From: an uncultured Parabacteroides sp.
GTDB lineage: Bacteria > Bacteroidota > Bacteroidia > Bacteroidales > Tannerellaceae
Assembly (NCBI GenBank): GCA_949296075.1
Contig: CASFNG010000004.1
Location: 124,001-188,000, forward strand
Direction: 5' to 3'
DNA length: 64,000 bases
The position numbers were made by a program, and so were the translations under genes. This document shows positions 1 to 8,641 of this stretch, in pieces (the first letter of the stretch is position 1; every line of letters starts with the position of its first letter). The notes beneath the pieces were generated by a model that was not told the DNA's origin, did not search any database, and saw only the letters and a program-made list of their open reading frames with translations.

Positions 1-3000
1 ATGTTATGCTCTCCATCGACCACCTTAAAGTAAAGCAGGCTTCGTCCCGGGTTCTTCTTGATCAGCACCGAAAGCTCGTTGATCGTCGGCTCGTCGAGGT
101 CATGTATCGGGACGGTGATGCTGATTTTCTCGATCAACCGTTCCTTCTCGTCTTGCAAGAGCCGTATACTTCCGATCCGGAAGTCGAGCTTCTTCGGGTC
201 CCACCGTCCCGGCTCTACACGGGCGGTTATCAGGAGGTACATCCCGATCTTCCCGTACTTGCTGTATTCGATATAGTCCTGCCCGAACAAAGGAATCTCC
301 CCGCTTCCGCTAAAGTCCTCTATTTTCAGGATACCATAGGGCTTCCCGTTCTTGGTTGTCCCTTCCCGGAAGCCGGTGACGATGCCTCCCATCAGGAGTT
401 CCCGCCCTTGTAGGTTTTCCCGTTCGTTGATCTCGGCCATCCCGGTATTGCATACATATTTCAAAATGATCCGATATTCATCCAAAGGATGTGCGGATAG
501 ATAGATCCCCACCAGATCCTTCTCCTTGTTCAACCGTTCAAGATCGCTCCAACGTTCGCATTGGGGTATCTCCGGCTTGGCGATGGCCACGAAAGCGTCG
601 CCCCCGAACAGCGAATTAGCCGCCGTGAGTTTATCCATCTGGTACTTGTTGCCGTAGCGTACCAGCACGTCGAGAAATTGCTCTCCCTTGCCATTATCGG
701 CGAGGAATTGCTCGCGTTGGATCCCGAAATTGTCGAAGGCCCCGGCCAAGGCGAGCGACTCGATATTCTTCTTGTTGCAGGCCGTGAGGCTTACCCGTTC
801 CACGAAATCGAAAATGTCCTTGTATGGACCGTTTTTCTGGCGCTCCTCGATGATATTCTCTACCGCCGATTCGCCCACTCCTTTCACCGCCCCTAACCCG
901 AAGCGGATATTCTTGTTCTTGTCCACGCTGAACTTCAGGATAGACTCGTTCACGTCCGGGCCCAGCACTTGGATACCCATCGCCTTGCATTCGTCCATGA
1001 ACTTCGTTATGTCGGTGATGTTCGAGAGGCTTCGGCTCAGCACCGCCGCCATATATTCCGACGGATAGTTCGCTTTCAGGTAGGCCGTCTGATAAGCGAC
1101 CCACGAATAACAGGTCGCATGGCTCTTGTTGAAGGCGTAAGAGGCGAATTTCTCCCAGTCAGACCAGATCTTGTTCAGTGTCTCCGCCTGGTAACCGTTC
1201 GCCTGTCCACCCGCCATGAATTTGGACTTCAGGTGGTTCATCTTCTCGATCAGCTTCTTTCCCATCGCCTTACGCAGGGCATCGCTTTCCCCTCGGGTGA
1301 AGTTGGCGAGCAAGCGCGACAACAGCATGACCTGCTCCTGATAGACGGTGATCCCATAGGTGTCCTTCAAATACCGTTCCATGACCGGAATGTCATACTT
1401 GATCTCCTCCTGTCCCTGTTTACGGGCGATGAACGAGGGAATATAATCCATAGGCCCCGGGCGATAAAGGGCGTTCATGGCGATCAAGTCCTCGAACTTA
1501 GACGGTTGCAGTTCCTTCAGGTACTTCTGCATACCCGCCGACTCAAACTGGAACGTGCCCGTCGTTTTCCCTTCGCAATATAACTTATAAGTGGCTGGAT
1601 CCTCCAAGCTGATATGATCGATGTCCAGCTCATGGCCGGTCGTCAGCCGGATGTTTTCTATCGCCTCCTTGATGATCGATAACGTCTTCAGCCCGAGGAA
1701 GTCCATCTTGATCAATCCGGTCTCCTCGATCACGGATCCCTCGTATTGGGTGACGAGCATTTCCTCGCCCGTATCCTTGTCTTTCGCCGTGCTGACAGGT
1801 ACGACATCCGATATGTCATATCGTCCGATGATGACACCGCAAGCGTGTACGCCCGTGTTGCGGACGTTCCCTTCCAGCATCTGCGCATATTTTAAGGTAT
1901 CACGTGCGAGTGGATCGTTACCCGTGGCGGCCTCTTTCAGTTCCGGAACGTAATTGATCGCGTCTTTCAGCTTGAATTTTTTCATGTCCGGGATCTTATC
2001 CGGCACCAGTTTCGCCAAGCGGTTCGCCTCCGCCAGGGGAAGCTTCTGTACGCGAGCCACGTCCTTGATGGCCGATTTCGTCGCCATCGTACCATACGTG
2101 ATGATATGCGCCACACGCTCAGCCCCGTATTTCTCCGTCACCCAGCGCAGTACCTCTCCCCGTCCATCGTCATCGAAATCGGTATCGATATCCGGCAAGG
2201 AGATACGATCCGGATTCAGGAAGCGCTCGAACAGCAGGTCATATTTGATCGGGTCGATCCGGGTGATTCCCAAGCAGTACGCCACCGCCGATCCGGCTGC
2301 CGATCCACGTCCAGGGCCTACCGATACACCCAATTCTTCCCGGGCCGCCCGGATGAAGTCCTGCACGATCAGGAAGTATCCGGGGAAACCCATCGTCTTC
2401 ATGATGTGCAGCTCGAAGTTCAACCGTTCTCGCACCTCCTCGCTGAGTGGGTCACCATAAAGATGCTTCGCCCCGTCGTAGGTCAGCTTCGCCAAGTAAT
2501 CCGCTTCCAGCTTGATTCTATAAAGCTTGTCGTAACCTCCCAGTTTCTTTATCTTGGCCTTCGCCTCCTCCTCGCTCAGCACCACCTTGCCATTCTCGTC
2601 GCGGGTAAACTCGTCGAACAGATCCTGCTCGGTCAGCTTAGCCCGGTACTCCTCCTCCGTCCCGAACTCCTCGGGTATGGCGAAGGTCGGCATGATAGGT
2701 CCGCTGTCGATGGAGTAGAACTCCACCTTATCCGCCACCTCCAGCGTATTGCTCAACACTTCCGGCATATCGGCGAAGATCGCGTTCATCTCGGCGGTTG
2801 TCTTCATCCACTCCTGTTTCGAGTAGCGCATCCTCTTGGGATCGTCCAGATCCTTGCCCGTGCTGAGGCAGATCAGGCGGTCGTGCGCCTCCGCGTCATC
2901 TGCGTTGACGAAGTGAACGTCGTTGGTAGCGATCAGCTTGATATGGTATTTCCGCGCCAATTCCATCAGCACCTTGTTTACCTCCACCTGGTGCGGGTAG

Positions 3001-3701
3001 ATGGTACAGTCCGCGTTGGGATCATGCGTCTCGTGGCGCTGCATCTCCAAGTAATAGTCCTCCCCGAAAAGCTCCTTGAACCAGCGTACAGATTCCTCCG
3101 CCTTGTCGATCCGTCCATGCATGATATGCTGGGGGATCTCCCCGCCTAAGCAGGCCGAGCAAACGATCAGGTCCTCATGATACTTCTCCAGCAGCTCCTT
3201 GTCGATGCGGGGGCGTCCGTAGAACCCTTCCGTCCACGAGAGGGAGACCATCTTGATCAGGTTCTTGTATCCGTTCTTGTTTTTCGCCAAGACGATGAGG
3301 TGCCAGCCGCTCCGGTCGTCTTGCGAGGCCAGTTTACTGTGCCGTCCGTTGCGGGCGCAGTAGCACTCACAGCCGATGATCGGCTTGAAGATCGCGGCTT
3401 TCGCCTCCTCGATCTGCTGTCGCAACTCCTCGATGCGTCGCTGTTCCTCCGGGGATGGCGTCTCGATCGCTAACAGCGGTTTCAGTTCCTTCTCCGCATC
3501 CTTGATGATTCCTTGAGGCTTGCTGTTCTTCTTGTTCACCTTGTTGAAGAACTCCTTGATCCCGAACATGACGCCGTGGTCGGTCACGGCGATCGCCCGC
3601 ATCCCATCGTTGTACGCCTTGTCGATCAGCGCGTCGATGGATGCCTGCCCATCCAGTAGGGAATACTGGGTATGTACGTGTAAGTGTATAAACGGTTCCA
3701 T
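1..3701 (-). CDS. dnaE: DNA polymerase III subunit alpha, 3' end missing
   Basis: Catalytic subunit of the replicative polymerase. I translated the minus strand from the ATG at 3701; the frame stays open to base 1 (1233 codons), so the gene leaves the window with probably only a few dozen C-terminal residues missing. The N-terminus carries the PHP-domain start HLHVHTQYSLLDG, followed by further PHP-type His/Asp motifs (AVTDHG). The polymerase core shows GPGRGSAAGSAVAYCLG and, near residue 505, the catalytic triad stretch PDIDIDFDDDGRGE. A helix-hairpin-helix/OB-like tail follows. No frameshift is visible. The 5' neighbour on this strand is a probable ncRNA ending at about 3786, so the dnaE promoter should lie within the roughly 85 bp between the RNA terminator and the start codon. 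Confidence 0.97.
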   Translation of the reverse strand, partial: MEPFIHLHVHTQYSLLDGQASIDALIDKAYNDGMRAIAVTDHGVMFGIKEFFNKVNKKNSKPQGIIKDAEKELKPLLAIETPSPEEQRRIEELRQQIEEAKAAIFKPIIGCECYCARNGRHSKLASQDDRSGWHLIVLAKNKNGYKNLIKMVSLSWTEGFYGRPRIDKELLEKYHEDLIVCSACLGGEIPQHIMHGRIDKAEESVRWFKELFGEDYYLEMQRHETHDPNADCTIYPHQVEVNKVLMELARKYHIKLIATNDVHFVNADDAEAHDRLICLSTGKDLDDPKRMRYSKQEWMKTTAEMNAIFADMPEVLSNTLEVADKVEFYSIDSGPIMPTFAIPEEFGTEEEYRAKLTEQDLFDEFTRDENGKVVLSEEEAKAKIKKLGGYDKLYRIKLEADYLAKLTYDGAKHLYGDPLSEEVRERLNFELHIMKTMGFPGYFLIVQDFIRAAREELGVSVGPGRGSAAGSAVAYCLGITRIDPIKYDLLFERFLNPDRISLPDIDTDFDDDGRGEVLRWVTEKYGAERVAHIITYGTMATKSAIKDVARVQKLPLAEANRLAKLVPDKIPDMKKFKLKDAINYVPELKEAATGNDPLARDTLKYAQMLEGNVRNTGVHACGVIIGRYDISDVVPVSTAKDKDTGEEMLVTQYEGSVIEETGLIKMDFLGLKTLSIIKEAIENIRLTTGHELDIDHISLEDPATYKLYCEGKTTGTFQFESAGMQKYLKELQPSKFEDLIAMNALYRPGPMDYIPSFIARKQGQEEIKYDIPVMERYLKDTYGITVYQEQVMLLSRLLANFTRGESDALRKAMGKKLIEKMNHLKSKFMAGGQANGYQAETLNKIWSDWEKFASYAFNKSHATCYSWVAYQTAYLKANYPSEYMAAVLSRSLSNITDITKFMDECKAMGIQVLGPDVNESILKFSVDKNKNIRFGLGAVKGVGESAVENIIEERQKNGPYKDIFDFVERVSLTACNKKNIESLALAGAFDNFGIQREQFLADNGKGEQFLDVLVRYGNKYQMDKLTAANSLFGGDAFVAIAKPEIPQCERWSDLERLNKEKDLVGIYLSAHPLDEYRIILKYVCNTGMAEINERENLQGRELLMGGIVTGFREGTTKNGKPYGILKIEDFSGSGEIPLFGQDYIEYSKYGKIGMYLLITARVEPGRWDPKKLDFRIGSIRLLQDEKERLIEKISITVPIHDLDEPTINELSVLIKKNPGRSLLYFKVVDGEHN

Positions 3702-3785
3702 AGTCTTTTTCGCGTATAGCCGAAGCGGGTTGAATAAGCGCCTAAAGGTACGAAATATTTCGATAAGGCGGTCCACCTCTCGCCC

Positions 3786-4035
3786 CGTAAAAACGATAGG
3801 CGGCGAACGACCCTCTCGGGGTATTCACCGCCTATCATTGAATTGATTGGTATGGAAGATCGTCATCGTTCGTCAACGGGGGCGATTTGACAGATCCTGT
3901 CAAAAAGGGTGAGACGATCATCTGCTTGGCATTTGTCTCCTTGTTTAGTTTAGCGTTCGAGTAAGGGAGGTCGCCGCCCCAACATCACCCTTCGTGGCGA
4001 GCACCGTGCGTGCACGCCTGAGGATCTTCATTTCC
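3786..4035 (-). ncRNA. Candidate structured ncRNA, possibly 6S-like
   Basis: On the minus strand a perfect -7 box (TATATTTG, 4042-4049) is followed by about 250 nt without a credible ORF, ending in a nested hairpin (GATAGGCGG pairing with CCGCCTATC, 3795-3836) and a short U-run (3789-3793). Inside, GAAGATC near the 5' end can pair with GATCTTC about 160 nt later, which would close a rod-like molecule. AAGGGTGA can pair with TCACCCTT, and TTTGACA...TGTCAAA forms a local hairpin. Size, closing stem and isolated transcription unit fit a 6S RNA, but I do not recognise a diagnostic sequence. tmRNA, RNase P and SRP signatures are absent. The -33 element is weak. Confidence 0.5.
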
Positions 4036-4219
4036 CGATCGCAAATATAAGGGGATATAAAGGGATGAACCGCTTTTTATGATGGACATTTAAATTTTAT
4101 AATTATTTGTAAATCATGCTATTAATGATTTTGCATGATGTACATTTGAGTGTCCTGATCGGCCATTTCCCGTTTTTCTTGTCCTTTATCGGTTTCCTTC
4201 CATCTCTTTTTGGGAATAC
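4036..4219. other. Intergenic segment between BCCT gene end and ncRNA
   Basis: AT-rich spacer downstream of the BCCT stop codon and upstream of the ncRNA promoter. The only structure seen is a short inverted repeat (TCATGC...GCATGA, about 4113-4137). There is no strong U-tailed terminator and no credible gene. Confidence 0.5.
4042..4049 (-). promoter_or_regulatory. -7 box of the candidate ncRNA
   Basis: TATATTTG on the minus strand, an exact match to the Bacteroides TAnnTTTG element. No clear TTTG lies 19-21 bp upstream. It points away from the BCCT gene and toward the structured RNA. Confidence 0.5.
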
Positions 4220-6223
4220 CTATATAAGCTTGGTCTTGTCGATGAACATGAGTGCCTTGTCCTCGCTTGCGAGGAGCGTGAGGTATCTCTCGTATTCGCG
4301 AAGCACATCCGCGATAATCTCATTCTTGCTCAGGTACTGGATATTGTTTCCAGCCCTGCCGTCGCTATAATAAGTGACCGGGATATACTGCATATTCACG
4401 TCGATCTCGGGCGTGTTGTCCTCGTCGAGGAGATACTCGGAGATCGTCTGCTTCTCGACCCTTACCCCGTAGCGGAAGTTCCATATCTGCTCGTAGGGGA
4501 TCTTCAGCTCCACCGACATCGGTCCCTTGCGCCCCTCGATGATCTCTGCGTCGATACCGTTCCGCTTCAGCTCGGCTTTCAGTTCCTCGAAAGCCGGCCT
4601 TGCCTTCTCCTCGATGAACCGTTTGACATCGCTTTTCTTGGAAAAAGTCAATATCTGCTCTAACCGCTCCTTCCATCTCGACCCGTCCCAGTTCCGGCTG
4701 CCGTAGGGAATCTTTGTCTCGTGGTATTGCTTGTCCGTGGACAAGGCCCGCATCAGGCAGAAGCAGAGCAGCATCATGATAAGCCCGAAGGGGAACGCCG
4801 ATACCAATGTCATGGTTTGTAGGGATTGTAGGCCCCCGGCGCGGAGCAAGGCCATAGCGATGGATGCCAACAGGACGCCCCAGAACACGTTTTGCCATCT
4901 CGGGGCGTTCGGCTTGTTGTTGGAAGAGATGCTGTTCATCACCAAGATCCCCGAATCGGCCGAGGTCACGAAGAAAACGGCGATCATCAGGATCGCCAGG
5001 ACGCACAGCGGCTTGGCCAAGGGGAATTGCTCGAAGAAGGCGAATAGCAGGATGTCCGGCTGGCCGGCCAGGGCTGACAGGCTGCCCCCTGCCGTGGTCT
5101 GGTCGATATAGATCGCCCCATTGCCGAAAACGGTCATCCACAGGAACACGAAGAGCGACGGCACGAGCAAGACCGAGAGGATATATTCCCGGATCGTCCG
5201 GCCTTTGGAGATACGGGCGATGAACAGCCCCACGAAGGGTGCCCAGCTGATCCACCAGGCCCAGTACATGATCGTCCACGACTTGAACCAGGATTGCCCA
5301 TCCGCCTCGAACGCGAAGGTATTGAAGGTAAGGGCCTCGAAGCGGTTGATGTAGTAACCTATCCCTTCGCTGAAGGCGCTCAGCAGGAAGGAGGTGGGGC
5401 CGAGCAGCAAAACGAACAGCATCAGCGAGACCGCCAGGAAGATGTTCAGCTCGCTCAGTAGCTTGACCCCCTTGTTCACGCCTGCCACCGCCGAGCAGAT
5501 GGCCACGCTCGTGACGACCACGATAATCAGCGACTGGAAGGCGAAGCTGCTCTCCGTCAGGATCCCCAGATGCACGAGTCCCGCGTTGAGCTGGACGACC
5601 CCGAATCCCAACGATGTCACGATGCCGAAGAAGGTGCTCACGAGGGCGAATATGTCGGCTATGTCGCCTACCGGCCCGTTGATTTTCTCTTTCAGGAGCG
5701 GATATAGCCCGCTCCGGATGGAGAGCGGGAGCCTGTACCGGAACGAGAAATAAGCCAAGATCAGCCCCATGATGGCGAAGACGCTCCAGGCGTGCACGCC
5801 CCAATGGAAGAAGGTAGCGAGTTGGGCCTCCTTCGCCGGCCGGGCGATCTCGGGCAACGCGGGATTGACGTAATGCGCCATCGGCTCCGCTACGCCGAAA
5901 TACATCAGGCCGATCCCCATCCCCGCGGCGAACAGCATCGCTATCCAGGAGAAGAAGCTGTATTGCGGTTGGGCGTTGTCCGCCCCGAGGCGTATGCGCC
6001 CCGTGCGGCTGAAGGCGAGGATCATCAGCACGATGAAGAAGAAAGAGATCAACAGGATATAGACCCAGCTCAAGTCCGCGTAGATCTTGTCCTGTATGGC
6101 GATCAACGCGTCGTTCAGCTCCGAGGGGAAGAGTGCCCCGATGATGGAAAGCATGATTAATACCAGGATCCCGGGGATCGCGACATTTCGTGTGAATGTC
6201 GTGTGCAGTCTTAATTTTGCCAT
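4220..6223 (-). CDS. BCCT family transporter (betaine/carnitine/choline type)
   Basis: A 667-residue secondary transporter of the inner membrane, expected to import a quaternary ammonium solute with Na+ or H+. About 12 hydrophobic segments span residues 15-500. The family signature lies at residues 311-347 and includes WAWWISWAPFVG and FIARISKGR. The glycine-rich GMGIGLMYFG of TM3 is at 101-110. A hydrophilic C-terminal tail of about 160 residues follows the last helix, longer than in minimal members and a possible regulatory domain. Substrate cannot be fixed from sequence. The gene stands alone, with a good promoter at 6249-6279 and phased repeats just upstream, suggesting tight control, perhaps by osmolarity. 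Confidence 0.93.
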   Translation of the reverse strand: MAKLRLHTTFTRNVAIPGILVLIMLSIIGALFPSELNDALIAIQDKIYADLSWVYILLISFFFIVLMILAFSRTGRIRLGADNAQPQYSFFSWIAMLFAAGMGIGLMYFGVAEPMAHYVNPALPEIARPAKEAQLATFFHWGVHAWSVFAIMGLILAYFSFRYRLPLSIRSGLYPLLKEKINGPVGDIADIFALVSTFFGIVTSLGFGVVQLNAGLVHLGILTESSFAFQSLIIVVVTSVAICSAVAGVNKGVKLLSELNIFLAVSLMLFVLLLGPTSFLLSAFSEGIGYYINRFEALTFNTFAFEADGQSWFKSWTIMYWAWWISWAPFVGLFIARISKGRTIREYILSVLLVPSLFVFLWMTVFGNGAIYIDQTTAGGSLSALAGQPDILLFAFFEQFPLAKPLCVLAILMIAVFFVTSADSGILVMNSISSNNKPNAPRWQNVFWGVLLASIAMALLRAGGLQSLQTMTLVSAFPFGLIMMLLCFCLMRALSTDKQYHETKIPYGSRNWDGSRWKERLEQILTFSKKSDVKRFIEEKARPAFEELKAELKRNGIDAEIIEGRKGPMSVELKIPYEQIWNFRYGVRVEKQTISEYLLDEDNTPEIDVNMQYIPVTYYSDGRAGNNIQYLSKNEIIADVLREYERYLTLLASEDKALMFIDKTKLI

Positions 6224-6248
6224 GCGTGTCGTTGTTTAGATCAGCCTG

Positions 6249-6279
6249 TAAATATACGCGTTTCCCGTGAGACGGCAAA
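6249..6279 (-). promoter_or_regulatory. Promoter of the BCCT gene
   Basis: Minus strand: TTTG (6276-6279), 19 bp, then TATATTTA (6249-6256), one mismatch from TAnnTTTG. The spacing is as expected for the primary Bacteroides sigma factor. It gives a leader of roughly 20 nt. Confidence 0.7.
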
Positions 6280-6323
6280 ATGCCGGTCAGGTTCACGGCA
6301 AGGCGTGGTCAGGTTTTCGGCAA
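6273..6323 (-). repeat. Three phased TTGCCG boxes at the BCCT promoter
   Basis: Reading the minus strand, TTGCCGAAAACCTGACC (6307-6323) and TTGCCGTGAACCTGACC (6285-6301) are 17-bp direct repeats differing at two positions. A third TTGCCG (6273-6278) overlaps the -33 element. The units begin 22 and 23 bp apart, close to two helical turns, so they face the same side of the DNA. This is the layout of a tandem binding site for an activator or repressor. No regulator gene is adjacent. Confidence 0.6.
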
Positions 6324-6358
6324 ACCTTCCCCGGCTTTTCGCCGGATGGCGGGGAGTG

Positions 6359-6394
6359 AAAAAAGGCGGGCCGGGAAACCGGTCCCGACCCGCC
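6359..6394 (-). terminator. Terminator of the succinate CoA-transferase gene
   Basis: A 12-position GC-rich stem with one mismatch (6365-6376 with 6383-6394), loop of 6, followed on the minus strand by a run of six T. It lies 28 bp past the stop codon at 6422. Confidence 0.85.
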
Positions 6395-6421
6395 TTGGTC
6401 TCTTACGCGTGAGCGTATACC

Positions 6422-7918
6422 TTATTTATTGTATTTGCTCCAGTCCACGTTGTGCATATCGCCGCTGGCGGCCAGCTCCTCGTGGAAGGCGAAGCAACAT
6501 TTCAGGTTCTGAGGCGTATGCCCCTTGATGCCCATCGCGAGATACTCTTCGAGGAGTGGCTTGTAGTCCGGGTGTACACAGTTGTCGAGGATGCAGCGGG
6601 CGCGCTGGACCGGCGATTTCCCGCGTAGGTCGGCCACGCCATATTCCGTGATGATGATCTTCACGGAGTGCTCGCTGTGGTCGAGGTGCGATACCATCGG
6701 GACGAACGAGCTGATCTTCCCATCCTTCGCTGTCGAGGGCGTGGTGAAGATAGACAGCATCGCCGCGCGGGTGAAGTCGCCCGAGCCCCCGATACCGTTC
6801 ATCATGCGGGTACCCGTCACGTGCGTGGAGTTGATATTCCCGAAGATGTCGGCCTCCAATGCCGTGTTGATGGCTATCAATCCTAAGCGGCGGGCTACCT
6901 CGGGGTTATTGGAGATCTCCTGCGGACGAAGCAAGATCTTGTCCTTGAAGAAGTCGAGGTTCGCGTAGATCTCGCGGATCACCTCGTTGCTGACGGAGAG
7001 TGAGCATCCGCTCGCGAACTTCACGCGACCCTCTTTCATCAGCTTGATCACGGCGTCCTGGATCACCTCGGTATATACGTTGAAGGCGGGGATTGCCTCG
7101 TTCTCGCCCATGCAGCCCAATACCGCGTTCGCCACGTTGCCCACGCCGCTTTGCAGGGGGACGAACTCCTTCGGCAGGCGCCCGGCCTTGATCTCGCTCA
7201 CGAGGAAGTCGGCCACGTTCTTGCCGATCGCCATCGTCACGTCGTCTAACGGGGTGAACTTGCCGCCCTCGTTCGGCTCGTCGGTCTTCACCACGCCTAC
7301 GATCTTGGCGGGATCCACCTTCACGCAATCGCTTCCGATACGGTCGGACGGCTTATAGATAGGGATCTCGCGGCGATAGGGAGGATCGGCCGGCTCATAG
7401 ATGTCGTGCATCCCCCGGATCTCTTTCGGGTGACGGGCGTTCAGCTCCACGATGATACGATCCGCCATGCGGCAGATGGTTGGGAGGATACCCACGCCCG
7501 ATGTCGGTACGATCTCGCCATCCTCGGTCACGTCGGCGGCCTCTACGATAGCCACGTCGATCTTCCCGAGGAACCCGTAGCGCAGGTCTTGCGCCAGCTC
7601 GGAGAGGTGGAGGTCAAAATATTGTGCCTGGTGCGCGTTCAACGCGGCGCGCAGGTCCTTGTTCGATTGATAAGGCGTCCGGAACTTGATGGCGTTGGCG
7701 CGGGCCAGCACACCATCCAGCTTGTCGCCGGTGGAGGCGCCTGTAAACATCCCGATTTGAAAGGGATTGCCTTTCGCGTGTTCTTCCTCAGCCTTCCGGG
7801 CGATCGCTCCGGGAACGACTTTCGGGCATCCTGCGGGTGTGAAACCACTGAAGCCTACGTTGTCGTCGTGATGTACATACGACGCTGCTTCCTCGGCTGT
7901 GATAAATTTTAATGCCAT
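6422..7918 (-). CDS. Acetyl-CoA hydrolase/transferase family; succinate (propionyl-CoA:succinate) CoA-transferase
   Basis: A 498-residue class I CoA-transferase of the Cat1/AarC type. The family moves CoA between acyl-CoA and succinate through a glutamyl-CoA intermediate. The catalytic glutamate is E284 in YTEVIQD, and the glycine-rich loop NGIGGSGDFTRA lies near residues 374-385. In a Bacteroidales host the likely role is the last step of the succinate-propionate pathway: propionyl-CoA plus succinate giving propionate plus succinyl-CoA. Acetyl-CoA use is also possible. It is monocistronic with a strong terminator. The 104-bp upstream gap contains the palindrome CGAGATCTCG (7976-7985), a possible operator. 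Confidence 0.92.
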   Translation of the reverse strand: MALKFITAEEAASYVHHDDNVGFSGFTPAGCPKVVPGAIARKAEEEHAKGNPFQIGMFTGASTGDKLDGVLARANAIKFRTPYQSNKDLRAALNAHQAQYFDLHLSELAQDLRYGFLGKIDVAIVEAADVTEDGEIVPTSGVGILPTICRMADRIIVELNARHPKEIRGMHDIYEPADPPYRREIPIYKPSDRIGSDCVKVDPAKIVGVVKTDEPNEGGKFTPLDDVTMAIGKNVADFLVSEIKAGRLPKEFVPLQSGVGNVANAVLGCMGENEAIPAFNVYTEVIQDAVIKLMKEGRVKFASGCSLSVSNEVIREIYANLDFFKDKILLRPQEISNNPEVARRLGLIAINTALEADIFGNINSTHVTGTRMMNGIGGSGDFTRAAMLSIFTTPSTAKDGKISSFVPMVSHLDHSEHSVKIIITEYGVADLRGKSPVQRARCILDNCVHPDYKPLLEEYLAMGIKGHTPQNLKCCFAFHEELAASGDMHNVDWSKYNK

Positions 7919-8022
7919 GATAATTAGTTTTTATGTTGTTAGGTAAATACGTATAACCTGTTTTTATAGCCGGCGCGAGATCTCGTGAGAATCGGGCGGG
8001 GCGTGGATGTCCTTGTTGGGAT

Positions 8023-8466
8023 TTAGTATTTGCGATTCAATATTTCCGCGTAGATCACGGCTTTCTTCAGCTCGTCTATCTCCTTGAGCGGATGTGCCTT
8101 CGGGAGATCCTCCGCCTCTTCCGCGAGAACAGGCTCCACTGTGGGTTGGGGCTTGGGTGTGGCGTGGGTCGTACGCTCTGTCGCGAGAAATGGAGCCGGG
8201 CGGGGCGGTGGAGGAGGGGCGCTTTTTACCTGCGGCTTAGATGGCCGTTTCCGCGGCGCCGGATCAGGTCGGGATGGCTCTTGGAACGGCTTGTCGCCAA
8301 GCTCCCCGGCGCTATCTCCCGGAAGCGGCTGCCCTCCGGGGATGGGCTGTGTGGCGGTATCCGCGGATCCGCGCTCGCGCCTCTTCTTCTCTTTCGAGCT
8401 GAACAGGCCGCTGATGCCGGCGATGACCAGGAAGACAATATATAACCAATCTCCTATGTTATCCAT
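8023..8466 (-). CDS. Small Pro-rich single-pass membrane protein, unknown function
   Basis: A 147-residue protein. Residues 5-22 (GDWLYIVFLVIAGISGLF) form one transmembrane helix, followed by a basic patch (KEKKRRER), a long low-complexity Pro/Ala-rich linker that includes six consecutive prolines, and a short ordered C-terminus (DELKKAVIYAEILNRKY). The layout suggests an N-anchored protein whose C-terminal helix is held away from the membrane by a flexible linker. I recognise no named domain. It has its own -7 box (TATTTTTG, 8490-8497), separate from the sRNA candidate just upstream. Confidence 0.75.
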   Translation of the reverse strand: MDNIGDWLYIVFLVIAGISGLFSSKEKKRRERGSADTATQPIPGGQPLPGDSAGELGDKPFQEPSRPDPAPRKRPSKPQVKSAPPPPPRPAPFLATERTTHATPKPQPTVEPVLAEEAEDLPKAHPLKEIDELKKAVIYAEILNRKY

Positions 8467-8489
8467 AAACTTTGCTTATTTTCGCGTCT

Positions 8490-8497
8490 CAAAAATA
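8490..8497 (-). promoter_or_regulatory. -7 box of the 147-residue membrane protein gene
   Basis: TATTTTTG on the minus strand, an exact TAnnTTTG match 24 bp before the start codon. The -33 region is not convincing. Confidence 0.45.
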
Positions 8498-8557
8498 GGA
8501 AGAATAATCGAAATGGAAAAAAGTTGGGGAAGGATTGTGAAAGGATCGGGATGGATA

Positions 8558-8592
8558 CAAAAAAATAAGGGTAACTTCACAGCCACCCTTAT
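8558..8592 (-). terminator. Terminator of the candidate sRNA
   Basis: Stem ATAAGGGT/ACCCTTAT with a 12-nt loop, followed on the minus strand by seven T residues. Confidence 0.75.
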
Positions 8593-8635
8593 CCGATTTA
8601 ACCAAAACCTTAACTATGAAAAAATTTACGTTTTT
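8558..8635 (-). ncRNA. Candidate small RNA of about 78 nt
   Basis: The minus strand holds a complete promoter (8642-8672) and, about 45 nt after the predicted start, a hairpin with an 8-bp perfect stem (8585-8592 with 8565-8572) ending in seven T. No ORF fits between. Because the downstream gene has its own promoter box, this looks like an independent short transcript rather than a leader, although an attenuator remains possible. The same DNA read on the plus strand lies in the miaB upstream region. Confidence 0.6.
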
Positions 8636-8641
8636 CGTATG

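Noticed and set aside
2106-3149. A 347-codon plus-strand frame opposite dnaE
   Set aside because: The minus strand encodes continuous DnaE through this interval; the plus-strand product has no recognisable domain.
3786-4035. tmRNA, RNase P RNA or SRP RNA
   Set aside because: None of their conserved segments (tag ORF and CCA end, RNase P core segments, or the SRP GGAA loop) is present.
4365-6296. A 643-codon open frame on the minus strand overlapping the BCCT gene
   Set aside because: It is an out-of-frame shadow of the transporter: Arg/Pro-rich, no membrane helices, no family features, and it exists because of the GC-rich third codon positions of the true frame.
7976-7985. Palindrome CGAGATCTCG before the CoA-transferase gene as a confirmed operator
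   Set aside because: A single 10-bp palindrome without repeats or a nearby regulator is too little evidence to list as a separate site.
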